Shown here: piece by piece, positions 34,869-45,331 of the stretch
Numbering within the stretch: the stretch's first letter is position 1
How the letters are laid out: each line of letters starts with the position of its first letter
DNA from: Lyophyllum atratum
Taxonomy: Eukaryota > Basidiomycota > Agaricomycetes > Agaricales > Lyophyllaceae
Length of the DNA: 64,000 nt
NCBI GenBank assembly: GCA_014905825.1
Contig: JACGCN010000028.1
Location: forward strand, 434,001 to 498,000
Direction: 5' to 3'
The notes under the pieces: generated by a model
What the model was told of the DNA's origin: nothing
The model's input: the letters and a program-made list of their open reading frames with translations, nothing else
The model's database searches: none
Program-made: the position numbers and the translations under genes

Positions 34869-35733
34869 ATGAAACTATCAGCGGCTTTCAGTATTCTGCT
34901 AGACCTTCGTTTCGCCATCCAAGAGGCATTTTTGCCAACAGCCCGTGCCATTATGCGGTCTCCATCGCTTCTCCTCAGTCCAAGTGCTATTTCGCGATTA
35001 TTTATGGCGAAGCTTTGGATCACATTTGGAGATGGAGTTGATGGAAACTCACGAGAGGCAAAGCAGCTGCTTATCACACCGCATGCCTATGGAGTTGTTC
35101 TGGATATTGGAGCCGGTAATCCGCTTTCATCCTCGATATTTGTCCTGAAAAGTGATTTTAAATTTGTTAGGCCACGGACACACCGTCCACTACTTGGATA
35201 AAGGCCGCGTGACCAGATATGTGGCGTTGGAACCTAACGTGCTCATGCATCCGTATATCCGTTCAGCTGCCAACGAAGCTGGGTACCACGAGTCGGACGG
35301 AACCTTGTTGATTCTCTCCTGTGGCGCGGAACATGTCGCATCCATCATCTCGTCCATCAGCGGGGATCCCAACGCACAGCCAGTCGATACCCTTATCTCT
35401 ATTTTAACACTTTGCACTGTTCCCTTTCCGGAACAAACCCTGGCTTCTATTCTTGGGAAGGTCCTAAAACCTGGAGGGGAATTGTTGTTCTACGAACACG
35501 TCTTGAGCCGAAGGGCAGACGTTGCCTGGTGGCAGAAATTCTGGACACCTATTTGGGCGCTGGCGTTTGATGGGTGCAAGATGAATCGTCCGACTGATCT
35601 CTGGATCGAACACATCACCGATGATCACGATGAGAGCATCTGGGCTGAGCAGAGTATGTGGGGCAAGAAAGGAGAATCCGAGGAGAACCTTTTTCATCAC
35701 TCCTCCGGAAGGATGGTCAAGCGTAGTTCTTGA
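34869..35733 (+). CDS. SAM-dependent methyltransferase, METTL7-like
   Basis: Class I methyltransferase. Two exons 34869-35115 and 35171-35733, joined within the SAM motif, give 269 residues. The spliced motif I reads VVLDIGAGHGHTVHYLD, then YVALEPN (acidic end of strand 2), DTLISILTLCTVPFPEQTL (motif for strand 4) and LKPGGELLFYEH (strand 5), in the order and spacing of METTL7/UbiE-like enzymes. The N-terminal stretch of about 60 residues is partly hydrophobic (FSILLDLRF...), consistent with membrane association known for METTL7 relatives. Substrate not predictable. A TATA-like TTATAAGG lies about 50 bp upstream, and hAT copy 2 ends 193 bp upstream of the ATG. Confidence 0.8.
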
Positions 35734-37097
35734 CGAGCCCTTTGGGACTCTTCCGTGGGTGCACTCCTTATGGTCGTTATCATTCAACTTGAATGGATAA
35801 GCTCTTTTCCCAGATGACGCGCTGCCGCACTATATCCTCGGAAGCAAGGACTACCGTATTTTCTACGATGTCGTAAGCATTATTGATGTTGTGCGTTGAA
35901 CTGGAAACCTTTACCACACTTCAACGAACTTGTAAACTTGCTCGAGTTGTTTGTCTTGGCCAGAGCGCTTCACACCATCTGTGTGGCGGTCCTAGCTTTA
36001 CCACCGGTAACCGTTGTCCCATCCAATAGTCTTCATATGGTGACACAACACCTCCTCTCTCATTCGTCTGTTGTTCATAGATCAACAAGTACTGTTGCAC
36101 TTTTGGTTCGAGTATTTAGCGAGGTTGGTCGCCTCGTGCAGGTTTGATGTCTGTCAATTCCGAATCACGAATCGGCCGTGATCAGCCTCCCGCTCCATCG
36201 ATAGTAATACGCTCCAGTATCCATACCTGGTACCAAACACGGTGCTCATCATAGAAAGGTACATCACAGCTTGAAGCATACGGCTACCATTCATTGTCAT
36301 ACGCAGCGCCCTTTCTCACCGAGGTTGTGCCGGTACAAGATCCCTCGGTAGACGCCCAGGGCCTGACACATCTATAGATACAATGCCTACGCCCCCTGAA
36401 GGCTGAGGTCTCTGATCCAACGAATTGAATTCTCTATTCCAAAAATAGAGCGCGATCTGCGTCCTGCGCTATGCTCCGTGACGAGGAAGAGCTGCTTTCA
36501 AGTCCTATCCACACTTTGGAACATGACGACGCAGACTTGTAAAGGCGGAGCAAGTTCCATGCCATGTAAGTCGAGTTCGAAGATCCGGCAACCAAGCGCG
36601 TCAGCAACAAAAATACAGGGACGGAGCCGTGAGTTGGACGTGAGACAGAACAAGGCTTATCAAGGGTCTGATGCCTCGCGCAATGGGTCTTTCAACAGAG
36701 CCAAGATCAGCTGTACGTAGTCTTCGACACAGCGTGTAAACGTTGGGACCTCGCTTGCTCCGCAATCATGGATGAAAAGTCCAAGGGAAGATCGGAACGG
36801 GAGCTTTCAATTGGTGGAGAATGCGCTGAGGGAGCTACGGGAGACTAATTCGCTATCGAATAAAGGATATACCGTTGGAAAGTCCGAGTCGAAGCATGAA
36901 GGAAGCCTCCAAGGACTTGTAAGCCTTAGAGCCCATCTTTAATATTGATGCTAACGTCATGATGGTGAAGGAAGGTGAAGTCAATATACGTTCAATAGAT
37001 GCAATCTGAACAGCCCTATAAGATGCAACATAATCTTGGGGCACGTCCACACCTCAACCCCCCGCCAAAAAAATAAGGTTTTCAGACCGTTGATTCT
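35734..37097. other. Intergenic, 1.36 kb, no gene supported
   Basis: Between the methyltransferase and the disordered protein. Possible exon-like pieces at about 36471-36845 (plus) could splice into a short acidic protein containing LYVVFDTACKRWDLACSA, but no family is recognisable and the upstream start is weak. No RNA gene or transposon end seen. Confidence 0.4.
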
Positions 37098-39014
37098 TCA
37101 TGCACCCCCAGCCTCGGTTCTCCCGCCAGCGGGAGGAGAGACAGTCACCTGTTCCTGATTATACGCTCCTGGCACAAGTTGCATCGGCATGTACACAGGG
37201 GACAGTACTTGCGTACCCCGCCCAGCCTCTCCCGAGCTATTCGTCTGCGTCGGAGAGTGGATCACGTACATAGGTGGAGGCGGAGGCGGCTGCGTTGTTT
37301 GGTACGGCACATAACCATGTGGATAAGTCTGCGTACGGTGCGGCCGCGGGCCGCGTGGCGTGGACTGGGAAGTGCGCTGATGCACTGGAGAAGGGAATGT
37401 CTGGTAAGGGTACGGGTATGGATATGGGTAAGGATACACCGCTGGTATGATGGGGCTAGCGCCTTGCTGCTGGTACATCTCGGTCGTAGAGGTTGTATCT
37501 CGGTGACGGTGGTGCGTGCGACCTTCGTGATTACGCTGTGGAGTGTTTTGATCGTGCGTGCGGCGGTGGTGCTCACGGTGGCGATGTCGATGCTGATCGG
37601 AAGAACGGTGCCTCACCCGTGCTGGAGGCGGAGAGGCAATGGGTGTGGATGATGTGCCAGTGCTTGCCCGCCTAGATCCGCTTCCTGCGCTGAGCAAATC
37701 AAGCTCACCACTCCCAGCCTTGGGAGAGAGGACCACGCCTGGTGTGCCCCGGTACCACGAGGACATAGGTCTCTTGACTCGCCTGCCCTCTCGATGACCG
37801 TGTCCGGTAGGGCGGTAGTCGACAGTCACTCTCTCCGGTGCAACCCACGGCAAGCGATACAACCCAAGGAAAAACCGTTTGACCGGGTTGAGCTCGGACG
37901 AGAATGATGGCTCCGAGGTTAGCGATGTCGCGAGCGTTTGGGGAGAAAGTGGCGACGAAGATAATGTCATCTTGCGATAGTCCGCTGCTGGAGGAGGATG
38001 CGCGAGGACTGGGGTCTGTGATGGAGTTTCGGCAGGGATAGGGTCTTGTACAAATTGTTGCTGCTGACTGCCCGACCGTCGATTGGGTGTTGCGGTTGGT
38101 AACGGTATGGGCGGTTCTTCAGTGAGGTACCCCTCCTGGCCTGGAAGGTGATAAACTGTTACGGTATCGGCATTTCGAGGTGGTCCGATCAGGCCCTCGC
38201 TAAATTGAGGAGGGTCTGCAGGGAAGGGGTAAGAATGATGGGAGACAGTGACGTTATCCTGCTCAGCCACCTCCTCCGGAGGTGTCAATCGGAAGCTGGG
38301 CTGACGTCGACGTTGACTGAGAGAGGGGCAGAGGATGACTGGTGGGGGTTCTTCTGCGGGAAAAGGGATGGGCATATCTATTGCTTGGACATACCGCGCG
38401 TTCGAAGGACCAGCAACGGGGGTAGAAGGATTAGAGACGTAGAGCGGAAGCGTATTTCCAGTTGTCATACCCGTAGCGCTAGTTGCCGTCCCACCACTCC
38501 CGAAGGTGCCCCTTCTGACGAATTTTCTCTTGTCCCCGACGGTCCCGTATTTTAGCATCACCTTTGGAAGCCTTCTCAGCCCGTTGAAAAAGCCGCCGAC
38601 GAATGATCGACCGCTTCTTGGGTCCAGGTCCCTCGTAGATGTTGGGGATGCTACCAATGGTGATTGTCTGGGACTTCGACCCCGACCCAAACCTTCAGTA
38701 CGATAACCAGATTCCATCCCTGGAAGATTGGCGTCAATGTTCATATACTCCTCTTCGTCATCTCCAGGATCAGCGTTCGTCGCTTGGAGTACCTGCATCT
38801 GATGTAAGGGTTGGAGTTGTGGGTCAGGTAGCGGACGGGGTGTTCGCATGGGCGACGGTGTGGGTTCTGGTTCCTCGGGAGGGGGTGGGGGGTTCTGCTG
38901 AGTGTTAAGGACCCAGGAATGAGTGCTGGCGTGGCTGTAGTGGGAATTCCTGGTCATAGACCGTCTGACGGCGTCACTACGGGTGAATGAAGAGTCATAG
39001 TTCGAGTCCGCCAT
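37098..39014 (-). CDS. Proline-rich, mostly disordered protein, single exon (638 aa)
   Basis: Uninterrupted 638-codon frame with an ATG at 39014. Function not recognised. Composition is dominated by Pro, Ser, Thr, Arg and Gln. Two short hydrophobic-basic segments repeat a theme: SFVGGFFNGLRRLPKVMLKYGTV at about residues 135-160 and NPVKRFFLGLYRLPWVAPERV at about 390-410, each an FFxGLxRLP box. A His/Arg-rich stretch lies at about 475-510, and a PYPYPYPYPY run at about 545. Similar FFxGL-RLP proteins occur, as far as I recall, as hypothetical proteins in agaricomycetes. The FFxGLxRLP boxes could be membrane- or partner-binding helices (inference). It has no intron, unlike almost every other gene here. 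Confidence 0.75.
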   Translation of the reverse strand: MADSNYDSSFTRSDAVRRSMTRNSHYSHASTHSWVLNTQQNPPPPPEEPEPTPSPMRTPRPLPDPQLQPLHQMQVLQATNADPGDDEEEYMNIDANLPGMESGYRTEGLGRGRSPRQSPLVASPTSTRDLDPRSGRSFVGGFFNGLRRLPKVMLKYGTVGDKRKFVRRGTFGSGGTATSATGMTTGNTLPLYVSNPSTPVAGPSNARYVQAIDMPIPFPAEEPPPVILCPSLSQRRRQPSFRLTPPEEVAEQDNVTVSHHSYPFPADPPQFSEGLIGPPRNADTVTVYHLPGQEGYLTEEPPIPLPTATPNRRSGSQQQQFVQDPIPAETPSQTPVLAHPPPAADYRKMTLSSSPLSPQTLATSLTSEPSFSSELNPVKRFFLGLYRLPWVAPERVTVDYRPTGHGHREGRRVKRPMSSWYRGTPGVVLSPKAGSGELDLLSAGSGSRRASTGTSSTPIASPPPARVRHRSSDQHRHRHREHHRRTHDQNTPQRNHEGRTHHRHRDTTSTTEMYQQQGASPIIPAVYPYPYPYPYPYQTFPSPVHQRTSQSTPRGPRPHRTQTYPHGYVPYQTTQPPPPPPMYVIHSPTQTNSSGEAGRGTQVLSPVYMPMQLVPGAYNQEQVTVSPPAGGRTEAGGA

Positions 39015-39808
39015 AGCAGGGTGGTGTTAAGAAGACTGAATGTAGGATTATTTTGATGAGGTGAAGGGACGAAAGGCGTGTGGTATGCCGGCAGGTGGGA
39101 AACAAAATCTTGACTACGGAGAGTCGCTCGCATCCATGTAATCTACAAGTGCATGGAGCCGTACACGTGTCGAGGCAAAAGGCGCCGAAAGCACCTGCCA
39201 CTTCTGTGATGTGACCAGGAGTGAGACTAGCTTCACAGGTCTTGATGAAACATAGTAAAGCTTGAGGAATCGTTGGCGAATGTTTGGCTTCACTACCGTC
39301 CCTCCGGTTAAGCAGCAAGGAAGTGTGATGATGGCCTGTATGTGTTCGCGCACGACACGGTGTCGGCAAAATATGAAATTAATTTCCCAAATATCTTGGG
39401 TAACGGGGTCCAGGATAGGTTATTTGGTAGGGGTGAGAGTAGTATGTATGGACAGGTGGGCGGGGTCCTGTCCTCGCACCACCACGACCGTGTCGTTCTT
39501 GATTCGTCCTGTATTACACTGAGGCAGGTCAGATGCCGCATGGAACAGGAAGGCTATGAAGCCAGGTTTCCCTATGCAGAGGTTGTTCATATCGAAGTGC
39601 TACAATTGTAACTGAATGACCGAATAGGTCACTCAAAGATCCGAGGAGAGAACCTGCCGGGAAATGCATAAATCTCTTGAGAAATTAGAGGAACTTGGAT
39701 ACCTCTAGGGCGGTCCAACCCGAGGCCGACGACTCGAACGTCCGGGGAGCTTGAACTTTTGACTCTGTCTGTCGAAAACACTATCGCAGTCCGGTCCGTA
39801 TCTTAAAA
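39015..39808. other. Intergenic, about 800 bp
   Basis: Upstream flank of the disordered protein and downstream flank of the GPI glycoprotein. Short frames only, no recognisable feature. Confidence 0.45.
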
Positions 39809-41377
39809 TTAATGGAACATAGCGACGGCAGCGACTCCAGAGAGGATAGCGATGAAGTTGATGACAGGGTATGTCCGCGACGTCATATCAGCAGCACCGT
39901 TCGAAGCATTCTGTGCGCCACCGGTGGAAGAGCCTTTGTTGATTTCAAGGTGTATTAGTTCCTTGACATCAAAAAACGCGAAAGAATATGTACCAGCCGC
40001 AGTTCCAGTCGCTTTCGGGCCACCAGGCGTAGCACCAGAACCACCAGCGGCACTGGGGGTGATTCCGAGCTGTTGGAGGGGAACTCCGTTACTGATAGTC
40101 GAAGTCGTGAGACAGTTACTGGACGACGGGGTCATGTATGGCGCAGACGGGGTGATGGTGTCGCCGACGGTGTAGCCACTGCCATCCGAGTTGGTGCCAG
40201 TGAAGTACTGCGCGAAGGTGGAGAATTGTGTCGTTCCGCCAACAGTTGCAGTTGGGTACCATCCAGGTGGATCTGTAGATGACAGGAATAAGCCAATCCA
40301 AACTATAGATTGATGAAGGGCAGACTCACAGGCAACATCGGCGTCGCACGTCTCACTAGTAGACCAAATGAATGTCCATCTCAAAAGTTGATAGAGGAAC
40401 AGGGTCCTTACAAAGTACCGTTGAAGTTGTAGTTGCCGGGCATGACGAATCCGCAGCCCATTTCATCAAGCTCGTGCCAGCATATGGCTGCAGCGCTGTA
40501 TGTGGAGTTTGCATTGGTGCAAACACGGAGGCAGAATTGGTTGTAATCCTAAGTAAGAGTCGATTACGACCATGCACCACAAGGACAAGGGAACTTACGA
40601 TGTACAGCTGCAATGACGACTCGTTAGTCGTGATTGTTGAATTAATAGATCGAAGAACATACCATCCATTCGGCAAAGCTCTGGTCGCTTCCTGTGATGT
40701 TCGACGTAACATTACCCCCTACAGGATTACCGTCTCCGTAGGCACCATGGGGGTCGAGTTCTCTGAGGTCACATAAGCAGAGCTAGCACCACGAGTTATA
40801 GCAAACTTACCCTCCGTAGTCACCAAATGGAATGTTCAGCTTAGTAAAATCGCCAAAGCCGTAGACTTGGACATAGGCATCTACAGAAAGAGAATTCGGT
40901 CATAGGTTCACGAAATTTCAAGCGGCACTCGTACCAGTCTTGAGGAAGGAAACACCCGTCAGTGTACCGTCAGGAATGACGCGAGCGTTATTGCGCTGTT
41001 GTGTGCACCACGCGACTTCAAACGTCTGAATCCCTTTTCATCAGAAAAATGTAGAGTGAGCCTGTCCCTGAGCCGCTCACCTCGGAATCAGATATATTTG
41101 CCATTGCAGGAGGGGCGAATAAGCAGAAATCCTAGGAAGGGAATCAGGCTCAAAAATCCAAGTGCAAAGAACGTGTAGAACGCACATCGACTGAGTTAAT
41201 GGACAGAAGTCGAGCCATTGAGGTCTGATTAATCGCGGTCCCCAGCGTGGGCTGAGGTGGATTGGTTGGGCCTTGAGTACCGGTTGCGATGACGCCTGGG
41301 GGGAAGGCGCCATCTGCCGACGCTGCGCCTGCAAACGATAGGATCGACAGGAGGGTTACCGACGTGAAGGAACGCAT
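39809..41377 (-). CDS. Secreted GPI-anchored glycoprotein, 'macrofage activating glycoprotein'-like
   Basis: Ten exons (minus): 41377-41186, 41131-41081, 41025-40935, 40880-40811, 40762-40663, 40607-40599, 40548-40412, 40355-40330, 40272-39994, 39933-39809, in all 359 residues. N-terminal signal peptide (RSFTSVTLLSILSFAGAASA). The conserved body has VIATGTQGPTNPPQPTLGTA, SMARLLSINSVDDFCLFAPP, VAWCTQQRNNARVIPDGT, GELDPHGAYGDGNPVGGNVTSN and AAAICWHELDEMGC, and then TCDADVAYPPGWYPTATVGG. It ends with a Ser/Gly linker and a hydrophobic tail (VINFIAILSGVAAVAMF) typical of a GPI signal. The body matches agaricomycete proteins commonly named macrofage activating glycoprotein; real function in the fungus is unknown, likely cell wall or surface. 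Exon 6 is only 9 nt (Leu-Tyr-Ile). Confidence 0.87.
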
Positions 41378-42367
41378 GACGAGTTTTAAAGGAGAGACAG
41401 TAGGTGGCGGCAGGTTTAAACCTGGGTTAAAGATCGTTGAGTGGTCTCGGAGTCAACGGAAGGGAAAGGTGGGTATTAGTAGTGCTGCGGTGGCTGTAAC
41501 GTCGAATGATGGAAGAAGAAAGAAGAGGGGGATGATTGTTTTTCAACGTAAAGGATATGCCGAATCTATTTTCGTCGTAGAATATAATTAGTCTTCGATC
41601 GCGGGGGCCATACACCGGCTCCTACGTTCTGAAATTATTGACAGCAGAGCGTGGACAGCAGAATGCGTCAGCTCTGCGTTTGGTAGAATAAGGAAAGGGG
41701 GCCACATACCAAGAAGTTACGTCGTGTTTAGAAAACCAAGGCGCACTATTCTTAGAACGATAGGATCCTAAGAATACGAATACATCATGCAACTGGAGAG
41801 GCTGTGGCGTTCGCTTGTTGCCCTGACTTGATCACCGAATGGGGCTGGAGCTGGGAGGGGCTGGGTCGCAATATAGCTGTACTTAGGGGGATCTGCAGAG
41901 ATCAGCAGATTCCTACCCTTTTGTGGATGTGTACTTCATACACGTTTACTATTTTGCGTGGGATATAAGCATCATCATGAACTGCATAGCAAGTCAAAAC
42001 CTCACCAGAGCAACCAGGGCTATCCACTGCCATACTGAACAATCTCTGGGTAGGATAGGTCAGTCGCCCAAGTAAATCGCCAAGTAAAAGAGCTTGGTAA
42101 GTACTCACGAGTACAATGTCATGGCGCGATCCACTAAGGCGAGCAGTGGAGAAACGTAGTTGCAAGCTTTGAAATAAGGCCCTGACATAAAGGATGAACA
42201 GATATGTTAGGGTTAGAACGGTATCCGTCGAGACACGCTGTCCAGCTGATCCGGTAAAGGAGCCTCGCAAAGGTGATATCCATATTTACTCGCGATGTAG
42301 CCATTGTTCTCTGAACTCAGAAGAATGACAGTGAAACGGAAATCAGTACTCTGTCAAAGACGTGTAT
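41378..42367. other. Intergenic, about 990 bp
   Basis: Contains the promoter side of the GPI glycoprotein and the 3' flank of the small secreted protein. A 122-codon minus frame (42270-41902) has no recognisable feature. No gene called. Confidence 0.45.
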
Positions 42368-42940
42368 TCATCGCCCATGTCCTTCAACAGCTCTATGAAC
42401 ACCCTTCATGACCGTCAGAGTGCCCCTGTCTGGCGCTGGATTCATATCGCAAGACGCATGTCCGTCGATCACGTCAGGCGTCCCGCCCATATCGCGACAA
42501 GCTTGTTCTCGTGCCGAGCTCATCTTGACATATGCTTTGTCGCCGCTGCCTCCAACAAGGGCATGCCCCATCTTCGGCGTCAGAGATTTTCGATGGGGAA
42601 TGGGGTTCATGGTGCACAGCATCTCCCCGGCCTTCAATGCAGGAGTTCCCCCTCTGTCACGGCACGCGACCTCCTGATCTTGGCTCGCCCGCGAGTTGAA
42701 GTCAACGCTGCAGCTCCTTCCGCGTAAGTCGGTGCTCGGGACTGAGAGGAAGACGCCATACAAGGATGCCACATGCCGACGAAAAACTCCAGCCGCAAAA
42801 TCTCCGACGACATTACTTCGAAGGTTGATATCGAGCTTCTCGTGAACCCGAAGACTGGCATAGGGAGTCGGCGCTGCCAAAACCCTTGAGGGAGTCATCA
42901 CAAGCATCCCGAGCAAAAGAGTAATTGTCTTCGATCGCAT
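42368..42940 (-). CDS. Small secreted protein with a duplicated Cys-containing motif (190 aa)
   Basis: Single-exon frame with ATG at 42940. Residues 1-23 (MRSKTITLLLGMLVMTPSRVLAA) form a signal peptide ending AAP. The mature part holds two copies of an ACRDxGGTP...CxMNP motif at about residues 92-113 and 147-168, with Cys pairs exactly 16 residues apart (93/109 and 148/164), suggesting two small disulfide-closed loops. Each repeat is followed by a basic-Thr segment (RKSLTPKMGH, RGTLTVMKGV). No family recognised. Size, signal peptide and paired cysteines fit the fungal small-secreted-protein or effector class. It lies 198 bp downstream of the GNAT gene on the same strand. Confidence 0.72.
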   Translation of the reverse strand: MRSKTITLLLGMLVMTPSRVLAAPTPYASLRVHEKLDINLRSNVVGDFAAGVFRRHVASLYGVFLSVPSTDLRGRSCSVDFNSRASQDQEVACRDRGGTPALKAGEMLCTMNPIPHRKSLTPKMGHALVGGSGDKAYVKMSSAREQACRDMGGTPDVIDGHASCDMNPAPDRGTLTVMKGVHRAVEGHGR

Positions 42941-43138
42941 ATTGAGTCGTGATATCGGGGTACAGACCAGCTGTGCTTGCAGGACGTTGCGCGGCGGCGA
43001 AGAGACCAGCTACTTCAAGGGGGAGGAATCAGGCCGTTGCGAATGGGCTTTATATGAAACGATCAGTCTGAGTACGGCATGTTCTGTGTTCATCACTTCA
43101 TCTACAATCCCGCTGACTAATTTCCACGGATCTTCCCA

Positions 43139-44056
43139 TCACCCAACCACTTCTAGCTCCTGCCTCATAACCGCCAAGGAGAACATACCCAGCCAAGGCT
43201 TTCGACGGTCAAATCTCCAGCCCATCCTGGTGTAAAATCGCAACGCGCTTTTGTTGTAGTCGCTCGTTTGAAGTTCGAGCGCCTGGAGTTTATAGACCCG
43301 GGCATGAGATACGACTGCGTCCATAAGTTTCTCCGCGACACGTTTGCCTTGATGGTTAGGTGCCACAGCCAGACGACCTACATATCCGACCAGCGGATCA
43401 GGGGAATCACTGACTGAGCATAGTAAGCTTTCATGTTTTCACTTGAAGTCAAAGACCGAGTTGACGCACTTAGAGTCATGCCGACCATGCCAATGACCTC
43501 TCCTGCTTCATCCGCAATCCAGAAACCACTCGGTCCAGTCGGAACACATGTTCCTCCCTCTGTGATCTCCAAGTTGAACGACTTGACGACATCTCCTAGG
43601 TCCCCTTTCAAGCCTTGGTCGAGGAATAAACCGAAGAAGCGCTGAATCCTCTGTCGATGATAATACACATAGACCCATCCGACGAAGGATGCGGAGCAGA
43701 GTAATACCCCTAGACGGTATACGATGATCGGGGTGGTCCACGTCAGACTGTCTATGCTCTGTGAAGAAGACCCGACCAACAGAGCGATGCCCAATATGGC
43801 CCCGAAGAATACGACACGAGCATGAGGAGCGTAATGTGCGAATCCTTCCAAGGCCGGTGAGCCTCCTGTACTCGATGAAAAATCGTCAGAAGTCACTATA
43901 CAGATCCCAGCGCGGTGAGCGGTACGCACGTCCTTGTAAGGTGGCCTCCACGAAGATCCGACGAATTGGTGCGAGATCCTCTGGGTGACGATAGTGTCTG
44001 ATGGTTACGCTACCTTTCTGTTCCCTCTCGCTCTCCCTCCCGTTGGTGTCTGCCAT
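43139..44056 (-). CDS. GNAT-family N-acetyltransferase with membrane segments
   Basis: Three exons (minus) 44056-43930, 43865-43470, 43413-43139 give 265 residues. It begins VTIRHYRHPEDLAPIRRIFVEA, the GNAT strand-1/helix-1 region. A membrane insert of two hydrophobic helices (VVFFGAILGIALLVG and GVLLCSASFVGWVYVYY) follows, as in NAT8-like acetyltransferases. GFWIADEAGEVIGMVGM is strand 4. Exon 3 gives LAVAPNHQGKRVAEKLMDAV, the acetyl-CoA pyrophosphate-binding loop (Q/RxxGxG/A type), and ALRFYTRMGWRF, the C-terminal GNAT motif. Substrate unknown. The splice model is chosen because it joins the conserved strand 4 to the CoA loop in frame. The ATG at 44056 is the first Met. Confidence 0.85.
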
Positions 44057-45331
44057 GATCTCCAGAAGCTGGGATCGATGTCGCTCTAAATACAAGGAGT
44101 CGCCGACTTGATCGCTTCGTCCCGGGCCTCGAAAGCAGTATCCATCCCCATTAGGCGAAGGAGTTAAAACATGTTGCCGACTTCAACTCTCCGATGTATC
44201 TTATCCTGGTTTCATCCAAAAGACCCACCCACCCTATCCAAATTTGGCTTAACAGTCGGAGTAATCATGGAAGGCGCGCGGTTTTACTTCCATTTCTTAT
44301 GCCACACTCAGTTTCGGTATCAGAAAATCACCGAATTATTCAATCTAGGGCAAGCTTTGAGTCGTTTCCGCTTCCTAGCGAAGCAGCATCTGGTTTTAAT
44401 ACAGGATCGCGACATGTGAAACAGAAAACTTGCCTATAACACCTGGACCCGAATTCCCGTCACCTCGAGTCGGTCTAAGCAACTCTTTGGTTCTCAAGAT
44501 GTTTTTCCTGGCCTGGGATTGCTCAGAGCCTCCCTCGGCGAGAACAATTCAAACTTCAACGACGTGGCTAGTTCATACGGTTGCGTCGAGCTGTGACCGA
44601 CGAGTGTGTCCGAGCTCCTTAAGCTTACTTGCGGCCCCGATTGAAGTTGTCAGATATAGTACGATGCTATTGAGTACATTGGAGGGCATGTTCCCGTACA
44701 GTGATGTAGAGGACTATATCACATTTCGCCTTGAATACCATTCCGAACGACTCAAGGTCGCTCCTTCGAAGGGCCTCCGCCAGCCCGATGTGGGTTGGAC
44801 GTATGGGCTCAATGTCACCCAAGACGCCGAAAACGCACTTGCAAGATGTTAAAAAATGACTATGAGGATGACCCACGTTTCTCGGGTCCGTCTTGATCTG
44901 GAACTGCGTTGGATTGGCGTTGGACGGACATGGGGACCGAGTCAGATCAGAGTCACGTTGTCCACAAACCCGAGATGAGCGAGACATGAGGATACGCTGC
45001 CAGGATAATAACAGGCTTCATATCAGAGTAAGATAGCGAAAGCAGGTCATGGACATGGCAGGACAACAAAATAACAAGCACAATAATCGCCTGGCGAAGT
45101 GGTTGAAGGCAGGTTGAAGGTGACTGATCTCCTATTTAGGACGGGCACGGCAACAATTGGGCCTTCGGCAAGATCCGAGGAAGTCGGGACCAATTTTCAA
45201 CGAGGCCCGCCCCGTCAAAGATAGTCAGAATCTCACTGTCTGCCCGCCGTCTGTCGCGTTGTTGAAGGCTGTATACGTTGCCGACCCCATCTGGAGCACC
45301 GCATATTGCTCATACTGAGTCCCTACCCCAT
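44057..45331. other. Intergenic, about 1.3 kb
   Basis: Divergent upstream region between the GNAT gene and the disordered protein at 45332. A 140-codon plus frame (44430-44852) has no recognised content. No RNA gene seen. Confidence 0.45.

Noticed and set aside
36471..36845. Possible small spliced gene
   Set aside because: Splice joins can be drawn but give no recognisable protein and the start context is weak.
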